Source: Taxillus chinensis (lineage: Eukaryota > Streptophyta > Magnoliopsida > Santalales > Loranthaceae). Taken from it: a stretch of 64,000 nucleotides of DNA. The stretch covers positions 55,425,579 through 55,489,578 of the forward strand of contig CM042088.1 in NCBI GenBank assembly GCA_023512835.1. The letters are read 5' to 3'. Position 1 is the stretch's first letter; each line of letters starts with the position of its first letter. Positions 1-12,100 of the stretch are shown here, one piece after another. The notes beneath the pieces were generated by a model that did no database searches, was not told the origin of the DNA, and saw only the letters and a list, made by a program, of their open reading frames with translations. The position numbers and the translations under genes are program-made.

Positions 1-56
1 GGGCAGCCGCAGCCAGCAGCAGCCAGCAGCCAGCAAGCAAATCCGAACTCACTCAA

Positions 57-64
57 AAACCCTA
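57..64 (+). promoter_or_regulatory. Telo-box (AAACCCTA) in the eRF3 leader
   Basis: The sequence just before the eRF3 start reads AAAACCCTAGAACCCTAG, giving one perfect AAACCCTA telo-box and a second partial copy. Telo-boxes are known to be enriched in promoters and leaders of plant translation and ribosomal protein genes, which fits this gene. The promoter itself lies left of the window. An AGC-rich leader (1-45) precedes it. Confidence 0.5.
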
Positions 65-97
65 GAACCCTAGAGCTCGATTCGATTCTTCTCTGCA

Positions 98-3000
98 ATG
101 GGTGCGATCACCCTCAACAATCTCTCTTTTTTCACTACACCCCCACGTAAATTCAATCTGTCGGTTCCGATTGTCATCGCAAATGTTTTGTTAATGTGAC
201 GATTTTGCTCTGTGTCATTTGTTGCGTTTGCTAGATATCGAAGAGGAGATCCGGGATTTACAGCTTGATGCGTATCCAGAGGAGGCAAAACCCCCCCGAA
301 GAAGCTGAAATTTCCGATAAAATGGAGGAAGGTATGTTGGTGATATTGCCAAATTTAGTTTTTGTTTACTTTCTCCGTGTGGTTGGTTTGATCCAGTGTT
401 TTCGTTGCATGTGTCGATGAAACTACACAGGCTTACTGTTTTTTTTGTTTGATTCGCTCGTCGATCCTTGATGGATTTGTATGCACGGATTTGTTTTTAC
501 TGCTGCCATGTCAATCAATCAAAAACCCATATGTGAGATATTGATTTTTTTTATAAAAATCAAAATAATATGATATTTCTGCTCAGACTATTTGTCTGAT
601 CATTATGACAATTAGACTGCTCGTCTAATTGTTCTGGGTTGATTATAATTTCCCTAGTCTAGTCCCTTTATTCTCTGGCTAGGTGATACTTCGGATTGAT
701 CATCAACAAATATTTAATGGACAGAATGCAAAAAGCAAATATAAATATAAATATTGGTTGTAATTTTAATGATGTAATTATTAGGCAGGATTATCACTGA
801 CACCGTATTGGTCATTTATTCTTTTTCTTCGTTTAATCCCTTGAAGATTCTTGGTACTCTAGGCGTACTGTTGGCTGCTCCCTCTCTTTAACTTTAGGCC
901 TTCGCTATGGCTATTAGTTATACCAGGTGCAAACGCACTTTAGGCTTAATCAATAATCCATGTTTAGCCTTGCAGTTTTGATCCTTATTTTACATAATCG
1001 TGAAATCAACCCTTATTATAATTTTTATTTTCCATAAAATTTGTCCAGTATCTTCCTCCTCGCCAAGTATTATCTTGTAAGCTCTATCTGTTTCTTTCTT
1101 TTGCATAAACTGTAGTTCTTTTAGTTTTAAATTAGGCTTATGTTATTTTACTCTGGGCCATTCATGCCTATGGATCAACTAAGTTTTTCAAAATTCCAGA
1201 TCAAACTAATCAATTTGGCATTGTCTTGTTACGAGTGTGCATAATAGCCCGATTAACTTGATCTGAATAATGGCTACTGAGAATTACGTCCTGAGATAGA
1301 GCTCTTTTATATAATATAGAATTAAAAGCACACAACATTCCTCACCCCCTAAATTAAACCTTGTCCCAAGGTTAATTTCTGGAAAATGAAGTTGCATCTC
1401 CACTATGTATTATGTCTTCCAAAGTGGCATTGGCAGGAGAAAGTCTCTTCCAATGCACCAAGAATCACCTCTTGCTCTCTGAACACAACAATTCAAGACA
1501 ACCAGTGATTGGCCTATAATAACATCTTTTGTACCCTGGTGCTTCTTCATTTTCCTATAAAGTCTTCAATATGACCCTCCTTGACACGAGGCCACCTACC
1601 TTCAATCAAAAACAATATTTTACATTTATGACCAGGTCTAAATTTATCATTGCAATTGAAGCAAAGTTCTTTGGATTGTTGTTCACTCAATTCTGCATGT
1701 GTCAATTGTTTGATGGGCATTGATGTTTGATGACAATCATATTCGTCAGCGGCAAACTTTCCTAGATCAATGGGAATGGGTTTCTTGCCTGCTAGATTCC
1801 TTGCTTCATAAAGGCAAGTAAGATCAATAGCTGCCAATAGATTTGCTGGTCTGCAAGCTTGAACTTCTACTTTCAAGCTGTCTTTAAGCCCACTGATAAA
1901 ACATCCCACTTGTTCTTATAATGAACAATCATCCAAACTGGGTTTGGTATTCTTTTACTGTTCTTGTCTGCTGCAATTCCGTAATGTCACCAAAAAAAAT
2001 CTTGAAATTCAGATGGGCCATACCTCAATTGTAGCTCCTCCTTATAGTTGTTCGCGTCATGACACCTTGTTCTTCTTTAATGTGTTGATACCATACTAGA
2101 GCTTCCCCTTCAAATTAAAGGAAGCAAGCAGTACTTAATCTTCCACTGGCGTTTGGTGGAAATAAAAAAATTGATCAGCTTTACAGGCCAATTCTATTGG
2201 GTCCTCCTTGCCATTAAATTTTGGAAAATCAAATTTCACCATCTTTGGAAGGTAAGTACCTAGATGTCCACCAATTTTCCCATTAGTTTGACTTCCATGA
2301 TTACAATCACCATTCCTTTGTGGCTCATTAAAGGAAGCTTCACCCAGTTCCTTGATGCTGCTTACATTATCTAACCAATTGTTCGAGACTGCAAACCTAT
2401 GCTGCATGGATTTCATTAATTCATTGAGCTTGTGATATTGTGTGGTGGATAACCCCTTCATCTCGGCCTCGAGACAATCAATCTGGGGATCCGGTGTTAT
2501 TGAGCTGGAAACTTGCTCTGATACTACATGAGCGTTATAATAGTCCAAGTAATTGTCCCTGAATAATGGCTATTGAGAGTTACGTCCTGAGATGAGGCTC
2601 TTAATTCATGCCCTGCTTTAGTCTTGCCTGGCTTTCCAATCTTGAAAATGATAATGCAGAAAATGATATATATCTGAGAATTGCGTCCTGTGATAAGGCT
2701 CTTAATTCACACCTTGCTTTACACTTCCCTGGCATTCCAATCTTGATAAAGATAACACAGAAAATGATACAGATCACAAATTAGAACTAGTTTCTTTGAG
2801 GTGAAACTAACCTCTGTAGATACAAAGCATATATATTCATCCATGCCTTCATTACATTCTGATTAATGTTTATATAGAAGAAAGAAAAGAAGCAGTTGCG
2901 CACGGTTACACACTTCCTAAAAAATATGGTACCTGACCCTTTCAAAGCAGAACTATCGCTTCCTAAATTTTGGTTTATTTATTGACTAATTAATATAATA

Positions 3001-6000
3001 TAGAATTAAAAGCAAACACCAAGTCACCACTCCTAAGGTTCTAGAATTTTGTAATCTGTGCTGGTTAATTGGATTGATTCGTTCTATTTTTAATTATTTT
3101 AACACATATAGGCACCAAAATATGATACAATCACAAATTCAACTCAATTTTGAGAATATATGGTTATAAAAATTGCAACAGTTGTATGATTCAGGCCTCA
3201 ACTCAAGCCTCAAGTTCATGTTCATTACACACACTCAAACAATACCATAATATTCATAGTCAAGAGCTGCACTGTTGCAACAAGAAAAAGTGCGACGAAT
3301 AATAGTCATGTAGCATTGCTAGCCTCTCTCAAATGTCATGGAAAAGTTATCTATGTAATTTTCGGGCAGGTCAACTATCAGGGCTTTGTGTGTGTGTGTG
3401 TGTGTCTGTTTTAAAGCAACCCAGCGCAATTACAAATTTTATTTCTAGAACTCTTCCTAGTTTTTTTTCCTTAAAAATGTCCACAGTTAAGCATTGAATA
3501 CAGATTAATACTGATTTTTCAAACAAACCACTTCGTTCCCTTTTTTTTTTATCGGTAATAAAAAACTTTATTAAAAACAAAGTACATAAGATGTGCACTA
3601 AGAGAGAAGTAACAAAAGGACAAGAAACAACAAACGAAGAACAACCATCTCAAAAGGAATACTCATCAACAACATCCACAATACAAGAAAAACATGAACC
3701 CAAGGTAGAGAGCCACCCAAGAAGAGAATGCAATACACAGGCCTTAAGCTCCACCATGTGAAGTGCGTGATTCTCAAACAGCCTAACATTCTGCTCGCGT
3801 CAAAGATACCACAAGATACAATGAGGAATAACATGCCAGAGTGGCGACCGGCGACCCACACAACCATCCCAGCATGAAAATAAATCAATCACACCCCGAG
3901 GCATCACCCAAGGAAGCCCAAACAAATCAAGAAACATATCCCAAAGCTCCCGGGCAAATGGACAATGAAGAAAAATGTGATCAATAGATTCGACGTCTGC
4001 CTGACACAAGAAACAATGGCTAACCACCACCATACCCTGACGGCGCAAGTTGTCCGCCGTAAGGATCCTCCCAAACACCGCAATCGAACAAAGAAACTCA
4101 CCCGAGGAGGATCGGAACCTTCCAGACCAACCTCCACGGAAAGCAAAGAGGTTGTAGTACTTTGTTCCCTTTCTCGTAGTTCTAGTAGAGAGATTTGTGG
4201 GAGATAAAGGGCCAAGTTGTGGCTGTTGAAAAGAAATTAAATTACTTAGAATATGTGCTGAAAAATGAAAGTGACAGAGAAATGATATACATGGAACTAA
4301 AGGTTGAGATTTAAATCAAATGGTTAATAGCGTAAACCTGATTGCAGTTCAGTATCTGAAAAAGGGAGCTATATGTTTTTTTGGCTGTATCTTGGTTTAA
4401 CTGTGGTGGAGGCTTCTCCACAGCTTTCATCTCAGTTGGTAGCTTCTTTTTGGGCTGTGGTGGAATAAGTTCTGCATGGAGAACTTATGCAGATATGATG
4501 TTTGGGGATGAAGGAATATGCATAATGACATTGACCTTTTCATATTTTTGCCTTCCTTCTAACACCAGTGAACACCCTTGGTTTGGTCATTAAAAATTTG
4601 ACCATGGAGAAAGATGGGCTGCTACAACATTAATCTAGCGGGGAGTTTTCTTTGGAAATGTCAAAGCCCGATAAACATTCTAATTTATTTTTGTTTTTGT
4701 TTTGTTTTTTGTTCATTTTTTTAATGAATTTATTGAACTAGAGATTTCTTATCCTTACTCTGTATGTATCATGCTGACGTAGGGTTTCTGAATATATGTG
4801 ATTTATTTGATTTTTAAATTGTTTTAAAAATAATTTGCTGTGGTTGTATCAGATTCAAAGGATGACGAAAGTATGAAGTTTCAGGACACACTGGTTGAGC
4901 CAAAAGGTGCTGTGGGAGATTTTCTGTGCTTATAATTGTTTTTTTATTGCAGATCACATTATCAGTTTCCTTGTTTTGTTTATTTAATCATCCTTTTTTT
5001 CTTTGATCTCTTGTTGTGGTCGTATAGTGACAGAACAACATATTCCTACTCCAGAAAATACTGATGGCTCGGATGAACAACCTAGGAAGCGCCACCTAAA
5101 TGTTGTTTTCATTGGTCATGTCGGTACGTTTTGTTTTTTGAAGTTTGTTTATCTTTTGGTTTTTTAGGTTGATCATACATCTGATTGCTGCTAATGCTGT
5201 TTTGATTGGGCATATTTGATGAGATTAATATACAATTATTATTTTCTAAATGTTTTTGTCATGTTCATCAATATTTTTTTTTACAAGAGAATGTATTTAT
5301 TTACAAGAATCAAAACGCACACAAGAAATGCACGAGATGCTAGAATATAAAAACGAAGACAACAATCCAATCATAAAGAGCAGCCACCATCACATTCCAA
5401 ATGGAAGAAAAATATAATCCGTCCGAAGCATACAACCAATCACCCAAAGAGCAAAAAAAAGTACAATAGAGCTCGGCAGTGGGCCTCTCCCGATCCTCAA
5501 AAACTCACGCGTTTCGCTCCCGCCAAATATTTCAAAGAATGCAATGAGGGATGGCCCGTCACACCGCCGAATGCAGCACCACAGTGCCCAGCCAACCGAC
5601 AAACAACGTGCGAAGAGACGAAGACATCACCCATGAGATGCCGAAAAGACCCAGAATCATATCCCACAAACCCCTGGCATAAGGATAATGAAGGAAAAGA
5701 TGATCCACATGCTTCGGCGAAGATTTGCACATGTAACATCAACTAACCAGAACAAAGCCCTGGTGTTGCAAATGATCCGTAGTCAAAATCTTCCCCAAGA
5801 TGGCAGTCCAAGCAAAAAAGCCCACCTGGGAGGGCACCAACGCCTTTCAAATGCTCCACCAAGGAAAATGCTCAGTTCGGGCCGGCAAAAGCACGGAGTA
5901 AAAGCTCTGGACGAGGAACTCACACTCCCAAGAGGGGCTCTAGCACATCCTATCCGCGGCAAGACGCGCCGAAGGAACTGAGTACAAGGTATCAAAGAAG

Positions 6001-9000
6001 GATGAAAAAACTTTCAACTCCCAATCCTGTGTAGCTCGCAAAAACAACACCTCCCACTGCATGTGAGTACCTCGACGACAATGAACATCTGCAACAAAAG
6101 CCTTAGGTGAGTGTGCAAGGCGAAACAACTTGTGATACGCAAGCTTAAGTGGGGACTCACCACACCACACATCATGCCAGAAATGGATCGTAGTCTAATT
6201 CCCTAACTCGAACACCACAAACTGAGAGGACTCCCACCCCTGACGAATGAATTTCCACAACCCTGTTCCATGGGGACCGCAAGGCATGAAAGAGATCCAT
6301 CCCCCACTTGCGACTCCATACTTGGAGGCAATAACCTCCTGCCACAGCACCCCCACTCTGCTCCAAAATGCCAAAGCCATTTCCTTAGGAGAGCAGTGTT
6401 AAAACGACTTAAGGAGATCCTGGGCACGCCAGCCGCGGAGCCCCATAGGAAATGCCTTTGAATGCGCACCATGCACAAAGCCACAGTTGCGAGAAGAGGA
6501 AACAGGGAAAGGTAGTAGGTCGGCAAGCTGGAAAGGGTGTTTCGAAGTAAAGTAAGCCGACCCCCCTTGAGAGGTAAAGGCGCTTCCAGCCGGCCAACCG
6601 CCACTCCATTCACTCTAGAATTGGCTCCCAAATAGCAGATGTCTGAAAGGACGCCCCCAAAGAAAGCCCCAGATACAAAAGAGGAAGCCGAGCAGTCGAG
6701 CACTCCAAGATATCAGCAGAACCCCTATAAAAGGCACCTCACCAACTGGAACCATCACAGATTTATTGAGGTTAATCCGCAGGCCCGAAACAACCTCAAA
6801 CTAGACAAGGATGGACTGCAAATGAAAAAGATGACCCAGATCCGCCTCGCACATCACAAGAGTGTCATCGGCAAAAAGCAGATGAGACACTGCGAGTGAC
6901 TTGCTGCCTGGACCACCAACCGAAAAACCAAAAAGAAGACCAGTCAAAAAAGACTTCCCCACCATGCGACTGAAATCCTTTATAACAAGAATAAACAGCA
7001 TAGGAGATAAGGGGTCTCCCTGTCACATGCCCCGAGAACTTGAGAAGAGAAGAAGTCGCAAGGGTGGCCATTGACAAGAACCGAAAACTGATCAGTGGAA
7101 ATACAAAAGGAGATCCATTGCTGCCACATGGTCGAGAAGCCATACCGCTGAAAGACATAGAGGAGAAACCCCCAATGCACATGATCATAGGCCTTCTCTA
7201 AGTCAAGATTACACAACACCCCCGGAAGGCCAGCCTTGATGCGATTATCAAGGCACTTGTTCGCGATGAGAACCGGATCCAAGGTCTGCTGACCAGACAC
7301 AAAGGCACTCTGTGCGGAAAAAATCAACTTCCCAAAAACAGACTTCAACCAATTAGCTAGAAAATAATATTAAAATAAAATATTGGTGTTTATTTTTATT
7401 TTATAAGCTTATCAAAAAGCATATAATTTTTTTATTTCTCTTTATAGTATATAATATATATAACACTATTTATGAACATTGCAATTTTATTCTTATACAT
7501 TATTTTTACTTTCTTTGTCTTTTTTTCCAAATAGAATAGAATATAATTCATAATTATTTAATTTGAATTATTTAAAGAGAATATTTAATTGCAACAAATT
7601 TATATAAAATCAAATAACAAGATTTCAACAAATTTATCGGCAATAGGAGTGAATTTATTTTATCTTGTTAACAAGATTTCTTAGTCTTAATGAGAAAGCT
7701 CTAAGCTACCCTTAGAGAGAGAAGCTCCTCAATTCTCTCAACCCTTTCTTTCTTTTCCAATGCCTCTTCGGCAGCCATTAGGATGGTCCGTTCCTTCGGT
7801 GGCCCCCCTCCCCACCAAGGGCCCATCCTCTTTTCAGTCCAGGACAATGCCTCCACCAAGACGGTATCCTTTAAGTGATTCTCTTCCTCCCCTACTTTCG
7901 GCATCAAAGATGGCATTCCGGCCATCATTTTCTCTGAGCAGGATATAGCTCAATCCGCTAGTGATTTTTTATTCACGGCTATGCTGAAATTTGCTTCCGG
8001 CTGGCCATCCTTGTCCAATCTCTGTCAATATTTTGATGATGAATATTTTTCCGAAGACTTTGTAGTTGGCCTCTTGATTCAAAGACTCTTATGGTTCACT
8101 TTGATGTGGAAGCGGATTTGTTCCGGCTCCTTGCTAAGCTGTCGTGCTTCGTTCTCTTTTATCCTTATTGGATATTTCGTTGGATGGCCGGAGATGATCT
8201 CACGAATGGGGAATTCTTAACTCTTGTCTTGATCACTCTCCCCCATCTTCCTTTACAATTCTTTCATTCCGATTTACTCCGGATGATTGCATCATCTTTT
8301 GGCAAATTATTGGCAATTGATTTGTCTACCTTTACTCTTGCATGCCATAGTGAAGCCTGTTTTTGCGTTGAAGTTGATTTCCGATCGAAACCACCTTCCT
8401 CCGTTTGGATTAGTTCATCAGACGGATTTTTGCAAGCAGTTACATACAACCGGCTGCTGATGTTGCTTTTTGGCCGTCTTGGCCGTGTTGTGCCAGCCCA
8501 GGCCTTTGTCTCGGTCGTTGCAGGGTTGGTGGCTCCTCCGACAGTTGCCCTTCGAGTCGGCGTTGCTGTCCTGCTCCGATGACCTCCTTGGCCGGTTTCG
8601 CCTCTATGTTAGTGCCGCCCGTTGTCAGATCTGTGCAAGAATTGCCGAAGTCGTTGGGTTTGCAGGTTGTTCTGACCTTAGTGGCCCCTTTGTCGTTCGC
8701 TTGTCCTCCTTCCCCATGTGGCGTGCCGCTAAAAGGTGCCACTCTCACGACTGGAGACCATCTCAAAGACGTTGTACCCACCAGCAACGGTCTCGAAGAC
8801 CACACACTGCGTGGTTGTGTTTCCCCTCCCATCGATAGCTCGCTCCTCGAGAGTCTAGCCACTGCGCCTTTGTCCCCTCGCCCTAACCCTAATTCCTTTA
8901 TCCCTCCATCGCTCGATCCCTCCAGCCTTCCCCAATCCCTAGCCCAACTCGCTTTCCCCTAGCTGAAGCCCACCTTTTTGGACCCACATCCCCCGGCCCA

Positions 9001-9134
9001 CTTGCTCATTCCCAATCCGCATCCATCCTGGTTCGCTCATCCAACTCCTACACCAACTCCATCTCTCTCCTCTCCTCACTTACCATAGCCCACCATCTTT
9101 TCACAAATACAGCCCACCCCATTGCCTGAGTCCA

Positions 9135-9165
<31 letters not shown>

Positions 9166-12100
9166 CCCCCCCCCCCCCCCCCCAAGCCCAGCTCCCCCCA
9201 CTCACTCGTAACCATACACAGTCGCCACCCTCCTCTCCTGTCCCTTCTGCCTGCCTCCCCCGAGCATCGGCCTTCCTCCTCTTTGCCCGGCTTCTCCGGC
9301 GCCCTTGGATCTCCCAATACGGATCAGAGCTCGCCGCCAGCCCTTCTCCTTCCTCTCAGCACTCTCGCGAGCGTCCTTCCTGCTATCTTATTGGACCTCA
9401 CTCGGCCTTCTCTGCTGGCCAGTGTTATCACTGTTGGCCCTTTCTACTTAGCTGTGGTATTTTGTCCCGGCCAATGCACTCTTTGTCCTTGGCCGGTTTT
9501 GTTTGCTTCTCTCCGAGCCTCTCTTGGGGTTGGCGGCAGCTCATTTGGATGCTTCAACACTGATCCTTCTATGTGTTGGGATAATGATGCAACACTGGCT
9601 AGGGAGACTCTACTGGCTCGGAAGGCTTCTGCCTTATCTTCTTGGCCGTTTGTGAGCATGGGATCGCGGGAACTTAAAAGGCTGGCTTCTTCGATTAATT
9701 ATGATATAGGGGTTTCTCAGACTTGTAGGATGAGGTAGTTGGACTCTTAGAGGAGTCCTTTCCCTTGTCTATTTTTAGACTTTGTTTGGTTTTCTTGTAA
9801 TATCTAAATGGATCTTTTTTCTTATTTTTTCTTATTGGGTAAGGCTATATCCTGCTTAATTTGCTTGTACCTTTTTCTTTCTTTAATTCAATATTTTTTT
9901 ACTTATAAAAAAAATAAATAATAGTATTTTGGTAAATATAAAATAAACTATTCACTAAATTTGAAATTGCATAATTTATTTTTTTAATATAAATAATCAC
10001 ATATATCATTATATCTAGGTGAATATATAATATTATCCTAACAGTAATACTTAACTAACTTAATGTAAATGCTAACTGAATCCCTCTTAACTTGTTGGAT
10101 CCTTTTTTCAGAGTTTTCAAAGGCTCAGCAGTTTCGTCATATGATTTGATGAGTTATAGACTGATGATTATAGATTCTTATTCTTGTTTTTTTTCCTTTC
10201 ATTTTTCTATACTTTTTTTTTTCACGCTAGCACATGTCACTATGTCAGCAGTGTTGTGGTAAGTTGAGTGTCGCTATTACTTTTTGAATTCTCTTTTTGT
10301 ATTTCAAATATTTTATTGATTAACTGAAGCTTTTCTGAATGATGGGCTGGGCACTGATGGCTGTAAGTTTATTTATTTTTCATGCTTTGATATTCTGATC
10401 AAACTAGATTACAAAGTCTTTATAGCCATAAAACCAAACCAACTAGCCTTAATTCTAATAAAATGAGGTCAGCTTTTACAGGATTTTTATACAAGTGAGA
10501 AATGATTGCATATCACCGCGCCAATAGTGGTGTGGCCAGTTCAGTGTCGGTGTTACTTTTTGAGTATTCTCTCAAAAAAATAAAGTTGTAGTGTTGTACA
10601 GAGGCTTTGGGATGTTCACTTCTCTTTTAGTTCTTTTTGCCTGCTTCTGGGCCTTCCCAAAGATTGTTGTGTTCCCAGTTATTGGAGATCTTTTCACCAG
10701 TTTTTGCCATGCATGGGCAGACAGTTAACTTCCTTTACTAAATATTTCCATATAGAGTTTTTTTATCTCAACTATTCCAGCTTCAGTGTTCCTGGTGGTC
10801 CATCTGCATTTTATTTTGTTGCATTTCAAGTCTACGAAAGGATTTTCATTTGCAACATCTTTAAAATTTATTATTGTATTTTCTAGTTGCAATTTCTAGG
10901 TTTCTACTTCTTAATTTCTAAGCAAAGATTGACTGTTCATTCGTCATCGGTTATGGATTTTATTGAATTGTTTCTAACTTAGGTCTTCTTTTAGTGTTAT
11001 TGATGTATCGTTATTGATTCATTCAATGATAGCAGTTTTTTGATTTCTTGTTTCAAACAAGATGTGGGCCTTATTGATTTTTTGCACTAGGGAAATACAT
11101 ACATTGCCTGTTGCTTGTTGTACTTTTTTTTTGTTTTCCTGATAAGTGCTTGTTGTAGTTGAATTAAATAATATGAATTATCACTAAATATATTTTCACA
11201 GTCCATTTATTTTATGTTTTGCAGATGCGGGCAAGTCAACGACTGGAGGTCAAATACTCTACCTTAGTGGTCAGGTTGATGATCGTACCATTCAAAAATA
11301 TGAGAAAGAGGCCAAAGACAAAAGTAGAGAAAGCTGGTGAGACGTTTTGATTTTTAAAATTTGAGTTGTAGATGCACCTTTAAAATGGATTGTTATTTCT
11401 TCTTGAGATATGGGGCATACTTGGTAAACACCTTAGTGGTGTCTTTTTTCTTTGTGATGCGCAAGGCTTTATTCTGTGTATATATAAGTTATTGAATGAA
11501 TAAAATGTGATGATCTGCATCATACTAAAAAAAAATCACCCCAAAAATGTTTAAAATACAGTCCCTTTGGAAGTGAAGGCATGTCCCCCTTTTTGTGCGC
11601 TGGCAGCATCATATCTCCAGCGTTGTAAAATTAAAAATTGAAGCTGTCAAATATGTAGTGGGGCCACATAGATATGTACAAACTACGGTGTTCAAAATTT
11701 TATGCGAGATATATCTTTTAAAAGGACTTTCTATTATTTGGGCAAAACTTCTATTACATTTCATTCCGGATCTTGTTGCTTAACAGAATGTCTATTATCT
11801 GAGTGAGATGTTGATTTTTCATGGTATAAAGGCCTCTATTGACAAAAGCTACTTTTGACATAATAGGTATATAGCATACATAATGGACACAAATGAAGAG
11901 GAGAGGGTTAAGGTATACTTCAAGTCTCATGTTGATGAATATAATTTCATTATGCATGATATGATATTGTTATGTTCTCCATCTTTGTTGGGACCACATC
12001 CATTTAATATGTTCTTCAAATTTACTTGTTGCTTGTTTTTATATTCCATTTTTCTATCACATTCATATTGCTCGTTGCAGGGCAAAACAGTTGAAGTTGG

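Larger units (their letters stand above)
332..4852 (+). other. eRF3 intron 2 with a Gypsy gag remnant and a truncated LINE
   Basis: A 4.5-kb intron. It holds a minus-strand Gypsy-type element near 1232-3020 and a minus-strand LINE tail at 3544-4158, listed separately. The remaining stretches (332-1231, 3021-3529, 4173-4852) are ordinary AT-rich intron sequence with a (TG)n run near 3388-3405; I recognise no gene in them. Confidence 0.8.
5124..11224 (+). other. eRF3 intron 4 containing a LINE and a DUF4283 element
   Basis: A 6.1-kb intron between the GHV and DAGKST halves of the P-loop. It holds a minus-strand LINE (5273-7358) and a plus-strand element with a DUF4283-type ORF1 (about 7690-9915). 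Sequence 7360-7689 and 9916-11224 is AT-rich intron with no recognisable gene; 10227-10290 and 10509-10576 share a weak duplicated motif. Confidence 0.8.

Noticed and set aside
8879..8896. Telomere-like CCCTAACCCTAA
   Set aside because: Only about two units inside a transposon; not a telomeric array.
8440..9738. Several overlapping open frames of 70-150 codons
   Set aside because: Low-complexity Pro/Ser/Arg text in a GC-rich transposon segment, open on both strands.
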